Positions 25,614-33,526 of a stretch of 38,146 nt of DNA are shown in pieces. The notes beneath the pieces are model-generated. The model had not been told where the DNA came from. It did no database searches and was given only the letters and a program-made list of their open reading frames with translations. Position 1 is the stretch's first letter. Every line of letters starts with the position of its first letter. This stretch comes from Clostridiales bacterium (GTDB taxonomy: Bacteria > Bacillota > Clostridia > Clostridiales > Oxobacteraceae), in contig JASEJN010000031.1 in NCBI GenBank assembly GCA_030016385.1, positions 1 to 38,146 on the forward strand, read 5' to 3'. The position numbers were made by a program, and so were the translations under genes.

Positions 25614-27053
25614 TTAATTTATTTTTACGATTCTCATTCTATTGTGCCGTATTGCTATGACAATAATTGTCATAATTCCTGCAATTATGCAAATAATAAA
25701 TAAATTGCTATATCTTTTTTGAGTATAAGCATTTTCCCCGATAACATCCATCACAAGACCGATATCTCTTTTTAAATTATCCCTTCCTATATTCTCTATG
25801 GTATCCTCAGGGACATGGTATATATTCTTTTCCAGATCTATCAATGTTACAGACGGAACGCCCACCGATCCAAAAGGCATATGATCGCTGCTTCCATTGT
25901 TTTCGATGCTGTATTTTATTTTTCTTTCGTCCGCTGAACTTTTTAACTCATTCAGTATTGAATTCCCCGATGCCCTCTCGCTGCTGCCATATCTAAAAAT
26001 ACTCAAAGGCAAATTCGATTTTGCGCCTACCATATCGAGATTTATGACTTCGCTGTTTTTAAGAGGATAAATCGGATGTGAAACATAATACTGTGACCCG
26101 AAAAGATTTTCTTCCTCGCCGCTGAATGCTATGAATACGATATTTTTGTCAGGCTTTACAGGCTGCTTTGACAGCGCTCGCGCAATCTCTATTATACTGG
26201 ATGTTCCGGATGCATTATCAAGAGCGCCCGGGAAATATACGCCGTCAGGATCCGGACCCAGATGATCCATATGAGCCGATATTATAAGATAATCATCCGA
26301 TTTTCTGTTTGAATTCAATATGCCTATCACATTCCTCGCTTTAAAGCTTTTGACTTCGAAAGAGGATTTTAAATGGATAGTATAACCCTTTTTTGAATAA
26401 TCCATAAGCTCGTCAAAAACGTCCAGGTCTACACATACTCTCGGCAGTTTTGATGATACTTCCATATCGTTTACGCCAAACTGGCCCTTTCTCCTGTCGG
26501 AAGGGTCGCCGCTCGCCGTAATGACCCCCGTATAACCTTTTTTATAAAGCATCGACAATGTATTGGAGTCCGCATCCTTGAAATATTTTATAAGAGCTAT
26601 CGCATTTTTTACACCTTTTATATTTTTATCGCTCAGGTTCACCGGAACACCTCTTCCTGTAGCCTCGCCCTTATGGGACATATAGGTGAAAAAGCTGTAA
26701 TCCTTTCCGTATTTATATCCCTTTACCATATTATTCCCATCTTTAACCTCAAGTATATACTCGGGTGTCGGATTGCCGCTTACTCCCAGGAATTCCTGAT
26801 AAAACGTCCCGCCAACACCTGCAGGTTTTAATCCGGCCTTCTTAAACTTGGATGCGACGTACTCCTCTGTTTTGATTCCATAAGGCGTTCCGGCCATCCT
26901 GCCATTGAAGCTCTTTGAAGATAGCTCCCCGATCATCTTTATAATATTGTCAGCATCATAATTATGCGGATTATAGCCGACTTTAACACTGCAGGATGTA
27001 AATATTATGACAGATGCCACAATTAAAAATATAACTTTTTTGAAATGCTTCAA
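25614..27053 (-). CDS. M28-family metallopeptidase lipoprotein
   Basis: The 479-aa exported aminopeptidase-type enzyme has a lipobox IFTSC (Cys21), a protease-associated-like insert (about 95-235), then the M28 catalytic domain. The di-zinc ligands are all present: H261 in SAHMDHLG, D279 in GALDNASG, E313/E314 in SGEEEN, D340 in NLDMVG and H413 in YHVPEDT. A hydrophobic helix near residues 450-470 followed by basic residues adds a C-terminal membrane anchor, so it would be held at both ends, which is less usual. It starts at TTG behind GGAGGT. It follows the flavoprotein gene by 41 bases, so they probably form an operon. Confidence 0.88.
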   Translation of the reverse strand: MKHFKKVIFLIVASVIIFTSCSVKVGYNPHNYDADNIIKMIGELSSKSFNGRMAGTPYGIKTEEYVASKFKKAGLKPAGVGGTFYQEFLGVSGNPTPEYILEVKDGNNMVKGYKYGKDYSFFTYMSHKGEATGRGVPVNLSDKNIKGVKNAIALIKYFKDADSNTLSMLYKKGYTGVITASGDPSDRRKGQFGVNDMEVSSKLPRVCVDLDVFDELMDYSKKGYTIHLKSSFEVKSFKARNVIGILNSNRKSDDYLIISAHMDHLGPDPDGVYFPGALDNASGTSSIIEIARALSKQPVKPDKNIVFIAFSGEEENLFGSQYYVSHPIYPLKNSEVINLDMVGAKSNLPLSIFRYGSSERASGNSILNELKSSADERKIKYSIENNGSSDHMPFGSVGVPSVTLIDLEKNIYHVPEDTIENIGRDNLKRDIGLVMDVIGENAYTQKRYSNLFIICIIAGIMTIIVIAIRHNRMRIVKIN

Positions 27054-27094
27054 TAATTTTACCTCCAGAAATAATGTATACTATAAAATATACA

Positions 27095-28327
27095 TTACAA
27101 GGCGGAATTATAACCGGCCGCAAGCCCTGAAGACCACGCCCATTGAAGGTTATATCCTCCGCAGTCCCCGTCGATATCGATAACCTCTCCTGCAAAATAA
27201 AGCCCGGGGACTATTTTGGATTCCATGGTTTTAGGGTTTATCTCCTCCGTATTTACTCCTCCTGCCGTAACCTGGGCAGAAGCCCATGGATTAGTCCCTG
27301 AAACTTCGAATCTCCAGTCTTTCAATATATGTAAAATATTATCCTTTTCATGAGTCGTAAGGGAAGCCACAGGTTTATTCATGTCCGAAATTCCTGCCTC
27401 CCTAAGGACAACCGGTATAAGCCTTTTATTTATAAGGCCTACGAAGCTGAGTGAGACAGATTTCTTGTTCCCCTCTTCATACCTTTTCAAAAGCACTGAA
27501 CGGAGCCCATCCTCTGAAATGTAGTCAACAAGCACGACTTTTATGAAAACCCTTTTGCCATCCCTGATGAGCTCTCCCGCTTTTCGGCTTAACTGAAATA
27601 CAGGCGGCCCCGATATCCCGTAATCCGTAAAAAGTATTTCCCCGTCTTCTCTTTTGATTACTTTTTTATCCACGACGAGTTCAACATTTCCGTCAAATTT
27701 TACACCCTGTATCGCCTTTAGGAACTTCGCATTCAGTTTGAGCTGAACAAGGGCTGGAAAAGGCTCGATGATGCTGTGCCCAAATTTTTTAGAAAGCAAA
27801 AACCCGCTGCCGTCTGAACCGAATTCAGGACCTGCCTTGCCCCCGGTGCAGATTATAACCCTGTCGGACTTAAGCTTTCTTCCATCCCTCAATTCGATTT
27901 CGAACTGTCCTTCATGCCGTATATCTACCGCTTCAGCATCGCATACGGTTTCAACGCCCAAATTTTCTATTTCATACCTTAATACATCCAGCACGCTTGA
28001 TGCCTGAAATGATGCCGGGAACATCCTGCCGCCTTCCTCTTCCCTGAAGTATATGCCGAGCTTTTCAAAAAACTCTAAAGTATACTCCTGCCCAAACGCC
28101 GAAAAAGCTCCGTATACAAACCTCGGGTGCTTGCCGTGATACTTTGATATGTCCATATATCTGTTTGTAATGTTGCATCTTCCGTTTCCCGTCGCAAGTA
28201 TTTTCTTGCCCACCCTGCTGTTTTTATCCAGCAATATGACATATGCGCCGGCTCTTTTGGCAGCTATCGCCGCCACAAGGCCCGATGCACCGGCGCCTAT
28301 TATTATGACTTTCCTTTCCTTTGCCAT
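27095..28327 (-). CDS. HI0933/BaiN-type flavoprotein oxidoreductase
   Basis: The 410-aa FAD-binding protein is of the HI0933 (YhiN/BaiN) family. It begins VIIIGAGASGLVAAIAAKRAG (dinucleotide-binding motif), then the family signature GKKILATGNGRCNITN (about 41-56). It ends with TAGGVNTEEI and GLYFAGEVIDIDGDCGGYNLQWAWSSG. Members include enzymes implicated in bile-acid dehydroxylation, but most have no proven substrate; no bai genes are nearby, so that role is not suggested here. ATG follows GGGAG. It is probably co-transcribed with the downstream M28 peptidase. Confidence 0.88.
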   Translation of the reverse strand: MAKERKVIIIGAGASGLVAAIAAKRAGAYVILLDKNSRVGKKILATGNGRCNITNRYMDISKYHGKHPRFVYGAFSAFGQEYTLEFFEKLGIYFREEEGGRMFPASFQASSVLDVLRYEIENLGVETVCDAEAVDIRHEGQFEIELRDGRKLKSDRVIICTGGKAGPEFGSDGSGFLLSKKFGHSIIEPFPALVQLKLNAKFLKAIQGVKFDGNVELVVDKKVIKREDGEILFTDYGISGPPVFQLSRKAGELIRDGKRVFIKVVLVDYISEDGLRSVLLKRYEEGNKKSVSLSFVGLINKRLIPVVLREAGISDMNKPVASLTTHEKDNILHILKDWRFEVSGTNPWASAQVTAGGVNTEEINPKTMESKIVPGLYFAGEVIDIDGDCGGYNLQWAWSSGLAAGYNSAL

Positions 28328-28435
28328 TTTATAAATCTCCCGCTATATAATAATCGAAATCAGTTCCATAGAGATATTATAACTTATAAGGTGGAATGTT
28401 ACACATATATTTTAACCATATCTTCGATTGCTAAT

Positions 28436-28590
28436 ATGAGCTTATGCTATTTATAAATGTGCCCTCTGGTGCATTATAACACTATTTGAAGAATATTTAT
28501 TTCAATCGCTAAACTCATAGCCTTAAGAGTCTGTAAACTTGTTCAGGGCAGAATCAAAACTCGCTTAAGCTCAAATAGCCATAAAGCACC
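28436..28590. repeat. Half copy of hairpin element A with flanking remnants
   Basis: Bases 28488-28561 match the left arm of element A (2504 onward), including GAAGAATATT, AAGAGTCTGTAAACT and TTCAGGG-AGAATCAAAAC; the right arm is absent. Just left, 28436-28450 (ATGAGCTTATG) resembles the end of element C. The remainder of the 506-base gap 28328-28833 is AT-rich and contains the promoter and palindrome of the next gene, with no gene of its own. Confidence 0.6.
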
Positions 28591-28738
28591 CTCTGATATT
28601 TCGTTCTACATAATTATATAAATCCGGTTAAAAAAAATATATATATTTAATATTTTTTTAAGTTGAATTAAAATTATTGTTAAATTTTGTTATCGCGTTT
28701 TATGTAAAAGCCACATTGAATCATTTTATGTCATACGA

Positions 28739-28804
28739 ATTATCTGATTAAACAGATAATGAATTCTTCCATATATTTACACAAATGTCTGTTCGGCCTA
28801 TAAT
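28739..28804 (+). promoter_or_regulatory. Promoter with upstream palindrome for the ComK-like gene
   Basis: TTTACA (28776-28781), a 17-base spacer and TATAAT (28799-28804) give a good sigma-A promoter 29 bases before the start codon. Sixteen bases upstream of the -35 is the palindrome ATTATCTG-N6-CAGATAAT (28739-28760). Its position suits an activator site or a distal operator. The promoter is clear; the regulator is unknown. Confidence 0.7.
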
Positions 28805-28833
28805 ATAATTAAAAGGAAAGATGAGGTGATAAT

Positions 28834-29448
28834 ATGGATACAGCCGGGAAGTCATCTGACGTAAGTTACTCCGATTATGCTGCATATGTACCCATCTACA
28901 AAAATGGCAACTCCGTACAGGCGATAAAAAAAGATGGACAGACTTCGTTTATAAACCACAGCATAAAGTCTCTACTTAAGATTTTTTTAAGGCAAAGCAG
29001 CATAGATATCCGGGCATTTAAGCAAAACTATTCAGTGACAATGGGCAGGAAAAACATCATACCCGTCCCATTGAGTATAGACACAATTTTGATACCGGTA
29101 AAGGTAAGGAAGCCACTATCTGTAAACGACGGCTCATATGCATATCTAAACCTTTCATCAATTAAAAACGTATCAGGGGATAAAAGATCAGCAATAGAAT
29201 TGACAGGCGGCACGGTAATCAACTCCATGGAGTCCGTCATCACTATAAAACACAGGATGAAGATGGGAGGAGCTGTTTCAGAAAAATTTGCAATGCACAT
29301 GCTGCAGTCAAAAGAAATAAGGACAGGTTTTGCGGAAATATCATCTGAAAGCTGTAAATCTGCTACAAAAGAGGATATAGCACTTTTAATCTATAAAATT
29401 ATCGAGCTTGAAAAAAAGCTGGACAGGGAAATATTCAACAAGTTCTAA
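28834..29448 (+). CDS. Possible ComK-like transcription factor
   Basis: The 204-aa soluble protein has no signal peptide or membrane helix. Its layout recalls the competence regulator ComK (192 aa in Bacillus): an N-terminal strand region with YVPIY, a central GRK (71-73) followed by a strand ILIPV (85-89) where ComK has its FPT strand, then a strand-rich core and a helical C-terminus ending in ELEKKLDREIFNKF. Conservation is weak: the aromatic and cysteine residues of the ComK core are missing. It stands alone on the plus strand with its own good promoter and an upstream palindrome, fitting a regulator. If not ComK-like, it is a hypothetical protein. ATG follows GATGAGGTG. Confidence 0.5.
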   Translation: MDTAGKSSDVSYSDYAAYVPIYKNGNSVQAIKKDGQTSFINHSIKSLLKIFLRQSSIDIRAFKQNYSVTMGRKNIIPVPLSIDTILIPVKVRKPLSVNDGSYAYLNLSSIKNVSGDKRSAIELTGGTVINSMESVITIKHRMKMGGAVSEKFAMHMLQSKEIRTGFAEISSESCKSATKEDIALLIYKIIELEKKLDREIFNKF

Positions 29449-29480
29449 TCCTGAAACCAAGACAGCAATGGGAATACAGG

Positions 29481-29533
29481 TGCCCTGCTGCGGCGAGATG
29501 ACATTTATAAAGCATGGCATAACCGGCAGGGCA
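29481..29533. terminator. Weak candidate terminator between convergent genes
   Basis: TGCCCTGC (29481-29488) pairs with 29526-29533. Three further GC pairs follow across a 2-base bulge, enclosing a loop of about 29 bases. No proper T-run follows, so termination is uncertain. Confidence 0.35.
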
Positions 29534-29559
29534 TATATTTACATCTATTTTGATCTTTC

Positions 29560-30387
29560 TTAATGTGTACTTAAAAGTCCCATTTCCCTGCATTTTTTCT
29601 CAATTGCATAGAAAATTCCAGACCCTACTATGACAAATACAAACATCGAAGCCACTATTATTATAAACTGGTATTTAAGGGGCATTACAGGCGTCTGATT
29701 TATAAGTATTGCCCTGCTGCTGTCGTTTATATATGTTAAAGGAATAAGCATCGATACAAAAAATATCGCCCTTGGAAGAACCCTTATGGGGAAAAATCCG
29801 CCTGAAAGTGCTGAAACCACCGAGCTCGAAAAATCGATGATCGAATTTGCATCCTTTGCTATAAGCACAAGAGCCGATATTGCGATTCCAAGCCCCATCA
29901 TCGCTATAATCCCTGGTATCAAATACAAAAGGAACTTTAATATATTGTTGTTTATGGTAAACCCGAATGCAAAATAGCATACCACTCCGGTAATAATATT
30001 TTCAAATGTCGTTGCTACGAACTGAAAGAGGCTCTTGCTTATAAGAAGGTTGATCCTGTTTACCGGAGCACTCCAATTAGACTCTAAAACTCCCTGCATC
30101 ATCTCATTTTTGAGTGAAAATCCAAGGGACCAAAAAGCAGTATTTATATAAGATGTAACCATATAGCCAATTACCAAAAAACCGATATAATCCGAATTCC
30201 CGGTATAGCTTCTAAAACCCGCGGCCGTTCCGGAACTGCTGAAACTCTTTCCCATAAAATAAAACGGCGTAAGCCATATTACAGGATCAAAAAAAGTCAA
30301 TATGAAATTCAAAGGATACCTGAAATACATTTTCATGCTTATCTTGAATGCCGCCCTTCCAGCCAGCAAATTTCTTTTAAGATTCAT
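29560..30387 (-). CDS. ABC-2 type transporter permease (second)
   Basis: The 275-aa membrane protein has about six hydrophobic segments and the ABC-2 permease pattern of DrrB/NodJ-type exporters. An amphipathic N-terminus is followed by YPLNFILTFFDPVIWLTPFYFM, then a cytosolic stretch GVLESNWSAPVNRINLLISKSL and late segments around IIDFSSSVVSALSGGFFPI. It pairs with the other permease (30408-31232) as a likely heterodimer energised by the ATPase. It starts at ATG behind GAGGGAG, 20 bases after that gene. Substrate unknown; lipids, polysaccharide or drugs are typical. Confidence 0.85.
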   Translation of the reverse strand: MNLKRNLLAGRAAFKISMKMYFRYPLNFILTFFDPVIWLTPFYFMGKSFSSSGTAAGFRSYTGNSDYIGFLVIGYMVTSYINTAFWSLGFSLKNEMMQGVLESNWSAPVNRINLLISKSLFQFVATTFENIITGVVCYFAFGFTINNNILKFLLYLIPGIIAMMGLGIAISALVLIAKDANSIIDFSSSVVSALSGGFFPIRVLPRAIFFVSMLIPLTYINDSSRAILINQTPVMPLKYQFIIIVASMFVFVIVGSGIFYAIEKKCREMGLLSTH

Positions 30388-30407
30388 GCTTCCACTCCCT
30401 CATCCTT

Positions 30408-31232
30408 TTAAAATCTTTCCAGCGAGCCGGAATTTCTGACTTTGTTTTCTACCGCAGTAAAACAAAGCCTTCCGATAATCATATAAATAAAGCCCTCGCC
30501 CAGGCAAATCAACATATCAGCCAGTGCATCCAGTATGCTGCCACCGTTTATCATGATAGTCCTTGTTGCAGAAATTCCAAATGTAAAAGGCATAAATTTT
30601 GCGATGAATTGCATCCACCCAGGCATTATGGCTGCGGGAAATGTTATGCCGCACAGGATCATTATGCTCCCTCTTACAAGCTGGACCGCCGCACCTGTCT
30701 CCTTGACCCAGAGGACCAGACTTGCAAACATAGTCCCAAGTCCATATACACCTGGTATCATAACCGAAAAGGAAAGTATCCAGCTTAATACGCTGCCTGT
30801 AAAATGTATCCCGTATACAAATCTGTATTCTATTACAGATACCAAAGTCAACAGTACGGATACTATCATGGAGAATGATGCGCCTCCAATAAGAAAATCC
30901 ACCTTTTTTATAGGGCATAACCAGTTTGATTCTAAAGTGCCCCTCATCTGTTCGTCCCTCAAAAAAGTACCAAAATTCCACATGACAGTATTTACCCACA
31001 TCCATACCATTGTGCCTATAACGATAAATCCCATATAATTTCTGGTCCCTGCGACGCTGTCAAATGCCGCAAGGCCCGACTTTTGAGGGCCGGCCATGCC
31101 CACTGCACTTAATATATATATGAGCGGAAATATAAGAGGCCATACTATAAACTGTATTATCCAGGTTGGGTAACGGGTCATCTGAGCCAATTCCTTTTTT
31201 GCAACTGCCATAACAACCCTAAACCGTCTCAT
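30408..31232 (-). CDS. ABC-2 type transporter permease (first)
   Basis: This is a 274-aa membrane protein with six hydrophobic segments. An N-terminal KKELAQMTRYPTWIIQFIVWPL leads in, and the loop MRGTLESNWLCPIKKVDFLIG matches the equivalent loop in the second permease, showing that the two are paralogues. ATG 31232 follows AGAAGGTGG; the reading from 31289 lies inside the ATPase gene and is rejected. Its start overlaps the end of the ATPase gene by 14 bases, a sign of translational coupling within one transporter. Confidence 0.85.
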   Translation of the reverse strand: MRRFRVVMAVAKKELAQMTRYPTWIIQFIVWPLIFPLIYILSAVGMAGPQKSGLAAFDSVAGTRNYMGFIVIGTMVWMWVNTVMWNFGTFLRDEQMRGTLESNWLCPIKKVDFLIGGASFSMIVSVLLTLVSVIEYRFVYGIHFTGSVLSWILSFSVMIPGVYGLGTMFASLVLWVKETGAAVQLVRGSIMILCGITFPAAIMPGWMQFIAKFMPFTFGISATRTIMINGGSILDALADMLICLGEGFIYMIIGRLCFTAVENKVRNSGSLERF

Positions 31233-32241
31233 TATTTTCCACCTTCTCTTTAAGGCTCTTTCCCGTAAGATGTATGAAGACATCCTCAAGGGATGGCTCT
31301 TTTACATTTATGTTGAGTATTCGGCATCCGCTCTCGGAAATGCAATCGATTACCTTCTGGATAAGTTCATTGCTGTCGGTATGATGTATGTTTAAAACAT
31401 AGTCTCTTCTTTCTTCATCATACCGGCTTATGACCTTCTGAATGCTGCTTAGGCCCTTTATCTTGCAGAGCATATCCTCCGGAGCATTATCCACTTCGAT
31501 ATTTATAAGCTTTATATCGTCCATGCTCTTTTTCAAATTTGAAGGTGTATCAAGAGCAATTATTTTCCCGCCGTCTACTATCGCTATCCTATCACAGAGA
31601 AAGTCGGCCTCTTCCATATAGTGGGTTGTCAAAAGCACCGTCCTGCCCTCATTTTTAATATCCAGTATTATTTCCCTTAAATTGAGCGCCGACTGCGGGT
31701 CAAGTCCAAGGGTGGGCTCATCCAGCAAAACCACCGGAGCATAAGGTATCAAAGCCTTGCCGAGAGCAATCTTTTGCTTCATGCCCGTCGAATATTTCTC
31801 GACTAACTCATCTGCCTTTTCAGCAAGCCCAAGCCTGTCTAATATTTTCGCGGCACGATTTTTTGCTTCGTTTTTATTGCAGCCATAAAGCGCCGCAAAA
31901 TATTCAAGGTTCTCCCTGCCGGTAAGTTTCCAGTAAATGCTCCTGTCTCCTGCAAGTACCGTTCCTATTTTTGAAAGGGCCTCCATTGGTTTTTTGTCCA
32001 CATCTATTCCCATTACCCGCACATATCCAGACGTAGGCCTTAGAAGACCCGTAATCATCTTTATAGTTGTGGTCTTTCCGGCACCGTTAGGTCCTAAAAG
32101 ACCGAATATTTCCCCCTTGTATATATCAAAGCTGATTCCATCGACAGCCTTAAATTCTTTCTTTTCAATGGTCCTGAAAAGTTTCTTCTTTTTCGTGTGG
32201 AAAACTTTTTTCAAATCCGTCACTTCCACAGCCTTTTCCAT
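31219..32241 (-). CDS. ABC transporter ATP-binding protein (DrrA-like)
   Basis: The 340-aa nucleotide-binding subunit has Walker A GPNGAGKTT, the signature YSTGMKQKIALGKAL (the variant form usual in ABC-2 exporters), Walker B VVLLDEPTLGLDPQ and the switch histidine in LLTTHYMEEAD. A C-terminal extension (about 220-330) ends in KEPSLEDVFIHLTGK, typical of DrrA-type ATPases. ATG 32241 is used, behind GGAGAAGGGA; the reading from 32331 is untranslated. It lies 136 bases after the SHOCT-like gene with no terminator between, so the regulator pair may control the exporter. Confidence 0.92.
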   Translation of the reverse strand: MEKAVEVTDLKKVFHTKKKKLFRTIEKKEFKAVDGISFDIYKGEIFGLLGPNGAGKTTTIKMITGLLRPTSGYVRVMGIDVDKKPMEALSKIGTVLAGDRSIYWKLTGRENLEYFAALYGCNKNEAKNRAAKILDRLGLAEKADELVEKYSTGMKQKIALGKALIPYAPVVLLDEPTLGLDPQSALNLREIILDIKNEGRTVLLTTHYMEEADFLCDRIAIVDGGKIIALDTPSNLKKSMDDIKLINIEVDNAPEDMLCKIKGLSSIQKVISRYDEERRDYVLNIHHTDSNELIQKVIDCISESGCRILNINVKEPSLEDVFIHLTGKSLKEKVENNETV

Positions 32242-32377
32242 GTAAATCCCTTCTCCCCTGTTACTTGATTCGTCAACCTCCGGTCTGCAAGAGAACGCAT
32301 ATATGTTATTTGAAAAATATAAAACATGCACCTTCTACAATATGGAATCATGCATAAACAAAATTACCTGAATAACG

Positions 32378-32764
32378 CTATTCCACATAGATTTCCACTG
32401 TTTCATCCGAAGTATGGACGTCTACTATTTTACCTGTTGCTCCATTTTTTACAGCATCTATTATTTCCTGAAAATCTATCCCTTCAAGTTCTTTCATTTG
32501 CGGCGAAAACTTCGGACCTACCTTCATGCCAAATTTCATACCGATTTCCACTAAAGACAAGGGTATCTTTACGTCGACTTTGTCATCACCGTCGACGTGT
32601 ATCCTCAAAAATTTAGACTTACTGCCATTTTGTGAAGTGTTTAGGGGCTCTGCCGGAACTTTATAAGTGTTTTCATCAAGGGCATCAATAAGTTTCTCGC
32701 CCTCCTCGGCTGTTATCTTTTTCTCTTCAACCATCTTTAATATTTTTTTGATTTCATCATTCAT
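32378..32764 (-). CDS. SHOCT-like domain protein (YvlB N-terminal type)
   Basis: The 128-aa protein begins with a short helical module, EEIKKILKMVEEKKITAEEGE-like (residues about 2-30), of the bacterial SHOCT-like family found at the start of YvlB and related proteins. A beta-rich region follows from about 55 (FLRIHVDGDDKVDVKIPLSL) that recalls the start of DUF4097-type beta-solenoid adhesion domains. ATG 32764 follows GGGAGGT. It is 18 bases after the DUF2089 gene. Such pairs often accompany membrane-stress or antimicrobial-response genes; a regulatory role for the ABC exporter is inference. Confidence 0.72.
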   Translation of the reverse strand: MNDEIKKILKMVEEKKITAEEGEKLIDALDENTYKVPAEPLNTSQNGSKSKFLRIHVDGDDKVDVKIPLSLVEIGMKFGMKVGPKFSPQMKELEGIDFQEIIDAVKNGATGKIVDVHTSDETVEIYVE

Positions 32765-32782
32765 AATGAGACCTCCCAAAAT

Positions 32783-33154
32783 TTATTCCCTATCCATCAT
32801 TTTTAATGCTTCTTCATAACTTATCTCACCTTTGCTCAGCATGTCTAATACTTCTTTTTTGTCTGTTCCGGGCTTATCCTGAGACTCGATTTTATAGCCC
32901 AGGGCTGCTATTACATCATTAAGCTTGCTTCTTACTGTCGGATAGGAGATATTAAGCTCCTTTTCCACTTCTTTTATGTTTCCTCTGCACTTTAGAAAAA
33001 TTTCTATAAAATACTTATGCTCTGCCGATAGATAACTGAATTTATCCAGTTGAAACTGGCCTTCGATTTTAGTGCCGCATTTGTCGCAATATAGCGATGT
33101 AATGCAAAGTTTTTCACCACAAACAGGGCATATCGATAATATATTGTTTGTCAT
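32783..33154 (-). CDS. DUF2089 zinc-ribbon and helix-turn-helix regulator
   Basis: The 123-aa protein has a zinc ribbon at the N-terminus (C9, C12, C23, C26: CPVC and CDKC). A helix-turn-helix follows (about 56-88: GNIKEVEKELNISYPTVRSKLNDVI), the layout of DUF2089. The C-terminal tail (KKEVLDMLSKGEISYEEALKMM) looks like the SHOCT-type helix pair of the next gene, suggesting the two proteins may interact. It starts at ATG behind GGAGGA. The strong promoter at 33219-33246 with a palindrome in the leader suggests autoregulation. The target set is unknown. Confidence 0.78.
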   Translation of the reverse strand: MTNNILSICPVCGEKLCITSLYCDKCGTKIEGQFQLDKFSYLSAEHKYFIEIFLKCRGNIKEVEKELNISYPTVRSKLNDVIAALGYKIESQDKPGTDKKEVLDMLSKGEISYEEALKMMDRE

Positions 33155-33175
33155 AAAAATTCCTCCGGAGATTTC

Positions 33176-33246
33176 AACCGTGTTAGTAACGGTTCATAAA
33201 ATATATATTATATTTTATATTATATACTCCATTTTAAATATGTCAA
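33176..33246 (-). promoter_or_regulatory. Near-consensus promoter and operator of the DUF2089 operon
   Basis: On the minus strand: TTGACA (33241-33246), a 16-base spacer and TATAAT (33219-33224). Downstream in the leader, AACCGT-N7-ACGGTT (33176-33194) is a perfect 6-bp inverted repeat lying between the expected start point and the ribosome site. With both hexamers at consensus, the promoter would be strong unless repressed. The rest of 33195-33390 is extremely AT-rich with nothing else recognised. Confidence 0.7.
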
Positions 33247-33390
33247 TATTAATATTAATATTTTTAATAAATTTGCTTAATTTATTTAATATTATAATCT
33301 TACTAATTAATATTATTTATTATTTTGTTTTGCCTGATTAAAATAAAAAATTAAATACATTTATATAACGTTTGAAATGTAAAAAATGCA

Positions 33391-33436
33391 GGATAATAAC
33401 AAATCGGCCCTTATTTGAGCCGATTTGTTATTATCC
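33391..33436 (-). terminator. Terminator downstream of the GH36 gene
   Basis: A perfect 18-bp stem (33391-33408 with 33419-33436) has a 10-base loop and a T-rich run further on in the minus direction. It lies 91 bases after the GH36 stop codon. Confidence 0.75.
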
Positions 33437-33526
33437 ATAGAAACAAGACATCTATCCTGGCTGTATTCAAAATCGCATATTGAGCACCCAGGGTCATACG
33501 AATTGAAAATTAAACGAATAGAATGT

